A stretch of 64,000 nucleotides of DNA from Amphimedon queenslandica (Eukaryota; Porifera; Demospongiae; Haplosclerida; Niphatidae): assembly GCF_000090795.2 (NCBI RefSeq), contig NW_003546249.1:364553-428552 (forward strand), given 5' to 3'. A model generated the notes under the pieces. That model saw only the letters and a program-made list of their open reading frames with translations, searched no databases and was not told the DNA's origin. The stretch's first letter is position 1; each line of letters starts with the position of its first letter. This document shows positions 1-10,439 of the stretch, piece after piece. The position numbers and the translations under genes are program-made.

Positions 1-249
1 GTGATCCAGACTGATCATAGAGCTTTGAAATGGTTGCATCAATTCAGAGAGAAGAACAGTTGCTTGACTAGATGGAGTCTGATCCTTCAACCGTATACAT
101 TTGTCGTGGAACACAAGAAAGGACGAGATAACGCTAATGCTGATGCTTTATCTCGATTGGAAGATGATACCCTGCACAAAGTGCCAGAGAAGGAAGGAGG
201 AAGTGTAATGGATCACCATGGGATAACAATTGTTGAGGATATTATTTAA
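1..249 (+). pseudogene. Ty3/gypsy-type Pol, RNase H C-terminus (partial)
   Basis: The open frame from the window edge encodes the end of a retrotransposon RNase H domain: TDHRALKWL, then LTRWSLILQPY, then the HKKGRDNANADALSR signature that closes RNase H in Ty3/gypsy elements. RNase H degrades the RNA strand of the RNA:DNA hybrid during reverse transcription. The reverse transcriptase lies outside the window to the left. After NADALSR the frame runs only about 30 more residues, crosses the polypurine tract and stops inside the LTR, so no integrase follows. Either the integrase was deleted, or this belongs to a lineage with integrase upstream of RT (Gmr1-like order). The visible part has no internal stop. 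Confidence 0.85.
186..203 (+). promoter_or_regulatory. Polypurine tract of LTR retrotransposon
   Basis: An uninterrupted 18-base purine run (AGAGAAGGAAGGAGGAAG) lies immediately before the inferred TG of the LTR. In LTR elements this primes plus-strand DNA synthesis. Its exact abutment on the LTR supports both calls. Confidence 0.8.
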
Positions 250-519
250 CCACTTTTGACAGATTAGATCTATATGTTATTACTGTATGTACATGTGTAT
301 TATTTATTGTGTATTAATTGTTTGTGTAAACAGGAACTTTCTAGATTATTCTTAGTCTCTTGATCTTGTGTTTGTATCCTTCTTCTTGAACATTCTGGAC
401 ATCTTGCTACTATATATAAGCACGCACATTTCTCTCTCCCTTGTTGTTCGTTTTTGAGTAAAATATCTTTTTATAACTAAAGACCACTCAGCATTATCTT
501 CTGTCGGTGATCCTTGACA
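204..519 (+). repeat. 3' LTR of Ty3/gypsy-type retrotransposon
   Basis: The segment begins TGT directly after a polypurine tract and ends ACA. Its terminal 14 bases form an imperfect inverted repeat (TGTAATGGATCACC against the complement of the end, TGTCAAGGATCACC, 12 of 14 matching). A TATA-like box (TATATATAAG) lies at 411-420. Length is 316 bp. The 5' LTR and the target duplication are outside the window, so LTR identity and insertion age cannot be judged here. Confidence 0.75.
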
Positions 520-592
520 GCTTCCTTAAAAAAATCTGACTTTTTTTGCAGCCATCATTATTCCAGTTGCCATGCACCACCAGCCATAACCC

Positions 593-2572
593 TTGAGGAC
601 AAACCTTTTTTTACAGTGGACAATTTTTAACGGCTATTTTTTATCTTGGGACAAAATTATACCCCGAAAAAAAACTGCATCACACCGCACATTTCAAAGA
701 GCCATCCCAAATTGCGTTATTGCATTATTGATTGTATGTAATAGGGTTTACGGCACCTTAGCAATACACTCCACTAAAAATTTTGACAGCAAATGTCTAG
801 TAGGATTTAAGCTTGGTGGAGCTAGTTTTAGAGTATGCCATCACTGCTTTGGAAAACAATCAGATATTCAGACATTGGTTAAGAACATATATTCAATTAA
901 AATTTATTTTAGTTTATACTTTTGTGAATGTGAATTCCAGTTGCTTTCATCTACTCAGTATCTTCATCACTGTGATTTAATTGCATCTCATGTGACTTTG
1001 ACAAGTCATTGCTCTGCTGCATTTGGAATTAATACGAAATCACACTTAAAGTCACTGCATTACTTTGCTGCAGCTGAAGGAGCAATGATTTTAGATATTA
1101 TGCACGATATACTAGAAGTGTTCCTTCGAAGTTAAAATGGAATTTCAAGGTATATATAAATATAATGTACACATAATTATTCCTTTCTTTATACCAATTT
1201 ATAAGTAATGATTAGCTATTTACGCTAGACTGTGTTTTAGAAATTTAAATTTGAAATACATGGCTGATAATAAACCTAGACCATTAGATTCACCTTATGT
1301 ATCAGATGGTTTTTCAAACCAGAATGGTACTCATTATGTTAGTAGTTTTATATCACTCTCTTATTAGCATCACATATGATTGTTTCTTGCTGCTAGTTGT
1401 TGGCCATCTTTCACCAGAGTATAATGAAAATTGGATTAATTCCTTGCATCTTTTGGAAAATTTGACTATAAATTTTGGACCACTTGTTAAAAAAATGTTT
1501 TCGTCTATTTGGAGAGCTTCATTTCTCACCATCACATTTCACTCAAAATTTATCCTTGTTTGCATATAACACAAAGCTCCATTACGTGATACACAGTAAG
1601 ATAATGTCATTAATATTATATGATTTTACTATAAATAGGTATGGACCATTATTTCACCCCTAGACTTTGAAGCAAAGCACCAGTATTTTAAGCAAATGGT
1701 GTCCATTATTGAGAATTTCACCAACAATTGCTCTTTATTATCTCTTAGTCATCAATTTCACCAATGTTATTTGAATTTAGCAACTAATGACTTACCCAAA
1801 GAAAAGTTTGAAGTTCGTGAAAGTATGAATTATTCATGTCTTAAGTATGGCTTACAGATAATCTTCATCTATGATTGGTGGATTTAGAACATTAAATGGG
1901 GGTTTTCCATTCTTACTAAGTGGGTGTAGCTCATTAATTTTAATTAGTAGCATAAACATTAATTAATTATAAAATGGCTGCAAGACAGGTCTTCCATGGA
2001 ACACAGACCTGCCACAGTCAATAGCTGAAAGTATTTTGTGATTTGCTGCTTATTGTACATAAATGATGTAAGATCTAACAGCTGATAGCATGCAACATTA
2101 ATAAATTTTGGGACAAAATTGCAAAAGTTTTCAACTACATGTATACATCATTATTATTAATGTAGGTATAAATGTGATTGTACCACAATGGCAGTTTTAT
2201 TACGAAACAATAAATTTTATCAAAGGAAACTCATGTAAAGCAATCAGCATATTATTAACAATTAGAAAGCGTGTTATTTTTTGAACATGATATACTATAC
2301 AAAGTATTCATTACTCACATGTAGAAGTTTTAATTGAACAAAAATGAAATTACAGTTTACAATACTTAAAGCATTAATTTTATCATTTTATGTGTGGTCA
2401 CAAAAAATGTGCGACTTACCATATTGGAGCCTTTGTTATCATGGACATAAAGGATGACATCATATTTTGCAAGTTAAACCATATTTTTGTAGTACAATAT
2501 CAAGTCCTGTTAAATGTCCAGCTATTGACCATAAAATTCTTGATGTATTGCTTCCATCAGCACAAGTTTTAG
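593..2572 (+). pseudogene. DDE-type transposase relic with DIMHD motif (possibly EnSpm/CACTA-like)
   Basis: Several frames in order read as pieces of one transposase. At about 780-1135 there is a Cys/His segment (FRVCHHCFGK), then STQYLHHC, and AEGAMILDIMHDILEVFL, where DIMHD carries a putative catalytic Asp. At 1400-1660 VGHLSPEYNENW and YGPLFHP follow, then NFTNVI-like and LSHQFHQCYLNL at 1696-1800. A distal piece near 2390-2572 reads GAFVIMDIKDD. From memory this order matches a transposase family common in sponges, cnidarians and fish; I place it only tentatively near EnSpm/CACTA. Frameshifts and stops between pieces show it is dead. I could not find terminal inverted repeats. Confidence 0.6.
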
Positions 2573-4013
2573 CGTATGCTGAAACACTTCTTGATCATCA
2601 TCTACATGGTCAAATACAGTTGACACAGATAATTATTGTGACATTAATTGGAAATACAGTATTGTTATAGTTCAATAATGTACATTGTTATGACAACACC
2701 TTTTTTTAACGGTAAATATATGACCATAAATTATATCTTGATAATGTAGGCACATTACTAGCTTATGATTATAATTATCATGCATTAAAAGTATTAAACT
2801 AAATTTTGTGACAAAAAATGTATTGACCCTAGACCCTATATCAAAACGTCGCTTTTCATACTCTGAGTTGGAAGCAAGGAAAGCAAGACTTAATGATTCC
2901 CAGACAGTCCCTTGTGAGAAGGTCCTTGACTATTCAAAAGCAGTACATGATTTACTAGTGACGACAATAGTTTCAATGCCCAGCCCTTTCCTATGTTTAT
3001 AACAGGTGGTGCTAGACTGGTAGGAGCAATGTAATAAGTGTCATTGAAGAGCATTTAGAAAGAGCTCATATTGTTGCTGGAAAAGCTTGCATTTGAATGG
3101 TGTTGAAATCTGGCTGTCAATCATCTTATAGAGCAATGAAACTCCAGTACTTACAGTAAGCTTGGAGCTAAAAAATTAAGAAGCTAAAACAATTCTGCAA
3201 AATGGTTGTGTGTCTTGTTTAGCTGGCTCTTTTGTCATATAGTTTTGTAGCACATGCTCTGTACACACTCTATTACAATGTATTGTTTTTTTTGTTGTCT
3301 TTCCTTTTCCATCATTTGTTCTCAAGTTTTAACCAAATAGAGTTTTAAAACATATCACAGTGATATGCATAGAGCAAATTTTCATAAACAAGAAGTATGG
3401 AAAAGTGACAAGAAAAGGGAGCGGAAACAATTTCAAAGGGACCAGTTTAGAAACAGTAAGTGTATAATTTGTTATTTTATTATATTTTATTCAGAATCAA
3501 GCAACGAAGAAATAGATTAAGCTTTTAGTATTCCCCTAGCTCATTCTGTTTATGTACGTAGCCCTGCTGCATATGAGGCCCTTATGTCTTTGAAAATTCT
3601 ACAGTTACCAGGTCGTTCAACACCGTACTCTTTGGCTAGGAGTCTATTGTTTCCTTGTATTGACATGATTTTCCAAGAACTGCCAGGATTGACATAAATG
3701 TTTCCAATATTAAAGAAATTTTACATAATATTGCCTCAAAAAACTTGTGAAACGAGCCAAAATTATGCAATTATTACTATTCTCTAACCACTGATATTTG
3801 TGTTCCATATAGCAGGAGCATGTATTGTCACAATTTGTATTGCCATATTACTTAAAATATGGAATCTTCAGAATCAACTAAGAAGAATATTCTGTACCTT
3901 GAAGCATGCAGTAACCTCTTTGAACATGGTTTTTTGAATCACAGCAAAGTTGATGAGATAAATTGTTGCAATCCTCAAAATTGAGAAGGGATTTCAATTA
4001 TTCACAGATTGCT
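2573..4013. other. AT-rich stretch with little recognisable content
   Basis: Apart from the fragments at 3365-3697, only a weak ORF at 2808-3002 (PISKRRFSYSELEARKARLN) is visible, without family resemblance. No repeat boundaries were seen. Confidence 0.4.
3530..3697 (+). pseudogene. Short unrecognised coding-like fragment
   Basis: A 55-codon open stretch ending in TAA reads SPAAYEALMSLKILQLPGRS and then STPYSLARSLLF. The pattern of a tyrosine/leucine helix followed by LPGRST resembles the start of several transposase-associated domains, but I cannot assign it. A nearby 51-codon ORF at 3365-3520 (starting MHRANFHKQEVWKSDKK) is lysine-rich and equally unassigned. Both may be debris of one element. 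Confidence 0.25.
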
Positions 4014-4017
4014 TTAA

Positions 4018-6773
4018 CCCTCTAATTCAGAACTAGTACATTAAATGTACCTTTCATAAAAATATTTACCTCATGAACGGTACGTACTACCTTCATGAAA
4101 CTTCAGTATTTTTTTTCATTCAAAGAATAAAATCATTTCATTGCTAAATAATTAGAATAGAATCACTTTTCGTAAGTCAACATCGCAGAGAGAAAAACTT
4201 CAAGAAAAAGAAAAAAGTTTTGTCATCCTTGGCTGAAAAAGATGACATTTCTCTTAGTTCAGACAGTGAACTTGATGATTTTGAGTTCAGACTTTTTGAA
4301 TACACTTCTGATGAAGATTGTTTTAATAGTAAGAAACATAGACTGGATAAGGCTGTCATGGCTTCAGAATTTGGAGAATGTGACTAAAGTTTAGAAACAA
4401 GCAGTAGTTCAAAAGAAAAAGTTCAGAAGACAGTGAAGTTTGTGATAGTTTTAGCAGTAATGATTCAGGAAGATCAGAAAGCGATGAAGAAATAACACCA
4501 GAAACAGGTGCACGAGGAAGTAGATGAGGACGACAATGACTAAGTGGATGTGGATCACAAGGTCGAAGAGGTATAAAAGGATTATGAGGTGGAAAAGGTA
4601 GAATAGGAACTAAGGTTGAAGAGGATCACGAAGAGGTAAAGGTTCAACAAACGAAGACTATGCTCTAAAAGAGGAAGAGTTTCTCGAGGAGGCCCTAGCA
4701 ATGGTAGGAAGACTTGTTGTCTTCCTGATGGTGCTACAGATATAAATGTTGTTGACACATCATTTATAAAGCTAATTGATGTTGAATTTGAACCTAAAAG
4801 AAAGCCAGGTTCACACATTCCAAGTGAAGATGTATCTCCTCTCTTACCATTAGGACAATTTTTCAACAATGCGGAGGCTAATACTGTAATAAAATGTACT
4901 AATGCATATGCTGAAAAAAATAAAACTTGAAAGAAGGGAACATATCAAGAATTTCGCAAGCTACCATTCACAATTATGGAATTTTTTGCATAGTGAGGAG
5001 GGTTACTGCTCCTAGGATTACACAAAGTACACAACCACAGATTTACATGGAGTACTAAAATGGCCCAATGTCTAACTCGTCTATGTCAGTTGATGTCTTG
5101 TCACCGTTTTGAACAAATTAGTACCTTGTTGCATCTAGTCACTCCCCAAGAGGAATGGTCAAGTGATTGGCTACGAAAGTTTCTCTTCATTCAAAACCAC
5201 ATAAAAATGCTGTTCACAATTTTATCAGCCATTACAACAGCTAAGCATTGACAAGATAATGGTCAAGAGTAAGGCCAGAGTTCATTCCAGACAGTATATA
5301 CGCAATAAACCAACCAAATGGGGTTTTTGATACTGGGTTTTGGCAGATACAACAGGATATACACTAGATTTCAACATATACATTGAAAAATCTTAACTAT
5401 CCTCTGGAAAGGGTTTTGGATTTCACATTATAAATCTGATCCAGCCATATGCATATCAAGGCTATGAATTGTTTACTAATAATTTTTACACAAGTCCTAC
5501 ACTTATGAATGAGTTGCTAAAGCTTGTGATTGTTGCTACTGGAACATTCAATGTCAAGAGACGAGGTGTTCCTCATCAAGTGGAAGAAATGAAGAAAGTT
5601 ACGGAGAATAAAAGTATTATTCATAGTACCGGATACTATTTTCGCTCACAAAATGATGCTACAACTTACAGTGCGTGGCATGATACAAAGACAGTGCTAC
5701 TTGCTTCAACTACATACCCTGGTCATTCTGAAAGCACTGTTTCAAGGCATGCAAAAGGTCCTGTCACTCAAGGGACGATGTTTCTAATATAACAAGTCAA
5801 TGAGTGGTGTTGACAAAAGTGATCAGTTCATAATTTATCACGGTGTTTTCAGAAAAACAGTAAAGTATTAGAAAACTTGCTTCTTTCACTTACTTGATGT
5901 TGCTACTGTCAACTGTCACATACTATACAATTTGCTACAGAAGGAAAAGGCATCAGAAAATAAGTTTTGAGACACACTCACACTTTAAATTATTTAGAAG
6001 TACTGTTTAACTCCCCACCCTTTGAGAAACAAGCATGTAGTAAATTGTCAAATAAGACATGGAAGTCAAATTTATCCAGCTGAAAAGAGGGCAAATTGTC
6101 TTTATTGCTATTTGTACCGAAGGAAATCAAAAGCGCAACATAAATGTCCTGATTGCTTCACAACACCAGCATTATGTCAAACAACTGACAGGGATTGTCA
6201 CAGTGCATGGCATAATTGAAGCTTTGCACTGTTACAAGAACTTTATTACCAACACCTTCAAAAGAAGAAGCCTGAAAGTGAAAGGAAGAAAGCCCAAAGA
6301 CAGTTCCAACTGTGAGAGGGAGACCAAAAGGTAGCATTAATAAGGGTAGGCAAAAAGGTAGTTATAGAAGTAACTGACTATGTCACTAGTGCATGAATAA
6401 CACTCATTTAATGATAAACTATGTAATCATTAGATATGTATCACTTGTTATCACAATGAAACATTGTAATTTTAAATGTTACATGTACGAACTTTATAGC
6501 TATGCAAGTCTCCAGCATAGATCTTTCTTATTGAAATTCTTGGTGTCAGTGTCCATCATAGTTTCTGACAAATATTTTTTGTCAACTTCTCACAATATAA
6601 GGTTGCAGCTAATAACTTTATAATAACATGCATAACTATGATATCATTGGAATGCTGATCATCTGCTGAATCAGCAGATGTGTCATTTGTCTATATTTCA
6701 TGTGTCAATCAAGAAATTATAATGGAAATAAAAAAGGAGCTGGTTTTGGCATGGTTGCCTCTAAAGTAGAGGG
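4018..6773 (+). mobile_element. piggyBac element with both ends, flanked by TTAA
   Basis: The element begins CCCTCTA and ends TAGAGGG, and each end abuts a TTAA (4014-4017 and 6774-6777). That is the diagnostic piggyBac arrangement of TTAA target and CCC-starting terminal repeats. It is 2756 bp long and encloses a decayed piggyBac transposase in the same orientation. Small palindromes lie near each end: GTACATTAAATGTAC at 4036-4050, and a 21-base palindrome at 6660-6680 with 10-bp arms (CATCTGCTGA). Confidence 0.9.
4171..6219 (+). pseudogene. piggyBac transposase, broken
   Basis: The pieces follow piggyBac order: an acidic Ser/Asp-rich N-terminus (SSDSELDDFEFRLFEYTSDE, 4250-4320), the NAYAEKN region before the core (4890-4920), MSCHRFEQI (5090-5115), SIDKIMV with the first catalytic Asp (about 5241-5262), KPTKWG, LADTTGYTLDF, NNFYTSPTL (about 5478), WHDTKTVLLAST, SGVDKSDQ (5803-5826), and a C-terminal cysteine-rich domain (CLYC, HKCPDC, LCQ) ending at 6216. 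The family normally has DNFYTS or similar; here the second catalytic Asp reads Asn. VDKSDQ matches the family VDxxDQ. Multiple stops and frameshifts confirm it is inactive. Confidence 0.9.
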
Positions 6774-6840
6774 TTAAATCATACTTATTCTGTATCATTT
6801 TATAATAGCTTTTGATCTGTGGCGCATTGATGTCGTTTAA

Positions 6841-7040
6841 CTCTTTGGTGGATAGAGTTAATACCTAGGTACTTAACTATGTGGGCAGTAGTTTGCAATG
6901 TTGCCATAGCAGCTACATACAGTTGCTAAAACATGAAAATAGCAACCTCAAATGATGCATGCATTTTGTTATGGGACAAAGGGACACTTAAAGTACTTGT
7001 ACAGTTCCAAACCAATCTTCCATAAGTCAACATATAGTAA
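6841..7040 (+). repeat. Left end of a second piggyBac-type element (partial)
   Basis: TTAA at 6837-6840 is followed by CTCTTTGG, and the next 190 bp share words with the start of the element at 37272: a 'catagc...gttgct' segment, then GGGACAAAGGGACACTT here against GGGAAAAAGGGACACTT there. No convincing right end was found. A GAAGGGTTAA at about 10078-10087 could be one, but it is far away and its inner sequence does not match. Confidence 0.4.
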
Positions 7041-8541
7041 TAATATATGTCCAGCAATGAAAGACACGAAGTGGTACGTAGACAATTAATCTCTTGTGTA
7101 TGTAGACAATTAATATCTTGTACACTTACCTGTCATGTATTAAAGCTTTTACATAGATTCTACCCATTTCTTCCTTCATGTGCTGCACTACAACTACTTA
7201 CGCACCTTTTATGTCATCTCTTATCTACTGTCACTTTTATGTCGATCCGGTAAAGACGAAGCAAAAAGCTTTATTTAGCACTTTCTAGACATTCTTATTT
7301 GTCATTCAAATGCACTTGTAGTTGTATGGTTTATGACATTTTAACGTTTTAAGATTTGTTATGACATAATGTCGAATTTGCACACCTTATATTATATTCT
7401 TTAGAGTCTTTTTCATCATCTAATGATAAAAATATTAATTATTTACTGTAAAATTTAGTGTACTTTTTCTGAGTAAAACAGCATTATGTAAGTAGTTATT
7501 TGTCAAGCAAGTCATTGCACCTGCAAAATACAAGCTACTGTAAGGCTATCATTAGCAAATAAGAAAAGGGCTTTTGAATCTTCAAGCACACTATGCTGCT
7601 TACATTTGCCAATAAGCTCCAATATCTGTGGATACTAAAGAAAATGTATCTCAGCGTCATTTATGTCCATCAACTTAACAGCTGCAGCATTTATTGTAGC
7701 AATCTTGTTGTATCAGTTCATAGAAAGGAGCAGTCTAAAAGCAAGAATAAGTTCAAAAGGAAGGACACTGAAATGCAAAGTAAAAAAGTGCAGTAGGAGG
7801 AAAAAGGAGTTTGTTGGAATGCATATGCATGATAGACATTAATCAAAGTGAAGTAGTCTCAAATGATTCACTTATTCAATTTTTTCATGATGATAATCTT
7901 GCTTTGAGGCTCATTATCACTCATTGTAGTAATGTGGCAAAATTCTCTATAGGTCCGGTTGAAAGCAAAAGAGGAAGTAATCATTGAATGTTTGACAAGA
8001 TTTAAAAATGTTACATAACACCCTCGTTCTAACACTTGTAAATTGATTGATGAAGTCAGAGAACGCCAACGCTGAAGAAAGCTAATGACATTGAGGGGCC
8101 TGTATAGAAGCACTATGGTAGCCTTTCTTATTTTATATAATGTTGACATGTAGTCTGTGATTGATAAAAATAAAAACAGTAATGAATTAATATGCATTGA
8201 ATATTTGTCACCTCAATTAAGTCACCACTGTACATTAACTGAAGTACTCTACCTTTTGATACATTAAACGTTTTGGACGGGTTGCATCCTACACTTCCTC
8301 ATTTACGTATCCTGTCATAATGATATATCCTCTATTGTTCAAGTCCTCGGTCTCTGAAAACCATATACTGCTTGCTATAGATCTATAATGATCATATAAA
8401 AGTTGCTGTCAAGATTAATGGAGATAGAGCTTCATTTTATCACTCATCATTATAAATTTTATTGTTTTCCAGCCTTAACAATTCTGTCATCTGAAGGTAC
8501 ATGTTTTAATTACAATGAAATCCATAATACAATTATTTTAG
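7041..8541. other. No supported gene
   Basis: AT-rich sequence with short ORFs on both strands, none with a domain signature or codon structure I can defend. A direct duplication of GTAGACAATTAAT lies near 7077-7110. Confidence 0.4.
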
Positions 8542-9233
8542 GAAATCATACCTATGCCATGTCATCCGGCAACTAAAATTTCTGCTCCAGTGATTGGTGT
8601 TGTTGAAGTAAATGGAACAGAAGTTTTCTTTATACTATTTTTAGAGGAGGCTATAGGTATAGCAAAGTTAGTGGTTATGAACTATTAGTAAGTACCATTT
8701 ATGGTTTTGCTCTTAATGATGGCATTAAATGCAGCACACTTAAATAATGCTTGTTTGTTCTGTGATATCAAAAAAGATGAAAGGTATAGGTACAATAACA
8801 ACAATTACTATAATACAGGTACATGTACATGTACAATAGACAACACTGGTGCAGTTACTAAAAAGAACAGTACAGACTCTTTGTAAACATGCAAAAAAGA
8901 ATTATATGAGGTATTTCATGAGCCCATTAGTAGGATAGACATTGATAACATTAGAAAACAATTATTGTGAATCATGAGTATATGAGACAGATAGTTGTTG
9001 ATGAACTTCACTTACTGCTACGTATAAGTGATGTACAAAGACAGCAGATTGACAAAGATGAGTCGAAACAGACAAAGAAGCTCCTACAATCAATCAGAGA
9101 ATGTGGCATTACTTTTGGAATCAGGAATCACATAATCATAGAAACGTACCTCATTTTTAAAATAATTATAAATCTGGCATTCAAAGGATACGAAAAGAAA
9201 AGTAAAGTGGACATTTCTTCAAGGAGGAGATAG
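8542..9233 (+). pseudogene. Transposase-like relic with DELHLLLRISD motif
   Basis: An exon-like stretch opens after TTTTAG at 8541 and closes at a GTAAGTA donor at 8688. It is followed by NAAHLNNACLFCDIKKDERY (about 8727-8790), a CxxC-plus-KDER signature, and IVVDELHLLLRISDV (about 8988-9035), where DELHLLLRI probably carries a catalytic acidic residue. I remember this order (CxxC..K.DRW, then D.LHLFLRI.D) from uncharacterised transposon proteins in sponges and cnidarians, but I do not know a formal superfamily name. Stops between the blocks show decay, although some may be removed by introns. Confidence 0.5.
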
Positions 9234-9455
9234 GACGAAACTTTTGCTTTAACTTCCATTCACTCCAGGCATTGAAATGGCCCAGCCATACAACTCCGGA
9301 TAGTACAGTTATCATAATTAACCAATTTAGACAATAATTTGTTGAAGCATTTATGCCTTAAAAACAAAAAAAAATGTGGCAGGAAGTGAAATAAATAAAC
9401 TGGAGGAAATGGTAACATCTTACGTGTATTCAGTTCATAATTTCAAGTTCTTTCT

Positions 9456-9665
9456 TTACACCAAAGAAAGTAAATCAGGAAAGCTGCGTATGTGAATTAA
9501 TTTCCTTGTCCTCTTTTCTACAAGTCTTTGTACTTCATAAGTACCATCATCATCTGTTACAACTACAGCATCAACTTCTCTCTGAACATCATCATTTCTT
9601 GAGCGCAAACCCAAAAATAACACTTCTTTCACAGAACTCTTCCTCTTAACTCTAGACGCAGCCAT
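9456..9665 (-). CDS. Hypothetical short ORF or first exon
   Basis: Starting at an ATG in a strong context (CACAAAATGGCTGCG), a 69-codon frame reads MAASRVKRKSSVKEVLFLGL and continues acidic (DAVVVTDDDGTYEV) and then basic (EKRTRKLIHI). The last codons overlap a plausible splice donor (GTGTAAAG), so this may be exon 1 of a host gene. No family is recognised. The in-frame upstream ATG at 9705-9707 is less likely because its context is poor. Confidence 0.3.
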   Translation of the reverse strand: MAASRVKRKSSVKEVLFLGLRSRNDDVQREVDAVVVTDDDGTYEVQRLVEKRTRKLIHIRSFPDLLSLV

Positions 9666-9823
9666 TTTGTGTATCATTGTCTTGACAGTTGAATGCAATT
9701 GAAACATTGAATAGAATTATAATTATAATGAATATAATTCTCACATGAATATATTTAACGGTTGTTGACAGCAGTACCATTAAGGTTGTTGGACAAGGCA
9801 GTAAAGTAGCTTAGAAATTTATG

Positions 9824-9945
9824 AGAAATAATAAAGCAGCAATAATGGACAGTAATTATGACATGAAACACAATAGAGGAAGTGTAGAAATAATAAAGCA
9901 GCAATAATAAACAGTAGTAATGACATAACACAATTGACAAAGTGC
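9824..9945. repeat. Two-copy tandem duplication (~64 bp unit)
   Basis: Two adjacent copies both begin GAAATAATAAAGCAGCAATA and continue through GACAGTA..TGACAT into ACACAAT. They start at about 9824 and 9888 with a few mismatches. Confidence 0.8.
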
Positions 9946-10439
9946 ATAAACAATGTCCAGCGAAGGATTAGAGCTTTTCTTATTGCCCAATTGCAGTAAA
10001 TGAGCAAGAAAGAGAGCCTAGTATTACTTCCTTGAGACCACGTCCACTTACTTTTTCTATTGCTATTTATGATAGAGAAGGGTTAATAACTTAAATATAT
10101 GACAGTTTGACTTAATACATTCCTTCTGTAGGTCATACTCCAGGTAGTATGTAACTTTTAAGCTTGTTCTCTATTGAGAAAGAGATATGGGAGAAAATGC
10201 ACTACCTGTCTGAGTTAACCACGTGGTCCATATGGCCGCCTCATCTCAGGCTGTTCCTCTCAATTCCTGAGCTTCTCTGCTAGCTTTCTCATTTGTATAG
10301 CCAGCCACTAAATGAGGTTTGCTCTTATTTATTGAGGAGCTTTCTCTTGTACACCTTTGTGGTTTACCAGGTCCATTGGGGCAAAACAATCTCGTAGGGG
10401 TTCCTCCACTAAGAATACCTTTGGGCAAGGCAACTCTTG
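9946..10439. other. Region sharing blocks with 37690-37835
   Basis: Two short blocks recur near the second LINE copy: TTTTAAGCTTGTTCT followed by AGATATGGGAGAAAA (about 10157-10197 and 37748-37796), and GAGACCAC.TCCACTT (about 10035 and 37816). Their order differs between copies. GAAGGGTTAA at 10078-10087 may be a piggyBac-type end. No gene is supported. Confidence 0.45.

Noticed and set aside
4177-4869. Minus-strand Ser-rich frames
   Set aside because: They are complements of the acidic N-terminal region of the piggyBac transposase on the plus strand.
7868-8197. Minus-strand 109-codon frame
   Set aside because: Featureless composition, no domain, and no splice or start context that would support it.
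10246-10428. Minus-strand 60-codon frame beginning MPKGILSGGTPTRLF
   Set aside because: No family resemblance, and it lies directly upstream of plus-strand LINE endonuclease sequence; probably antisense of LINE 5' sequence.
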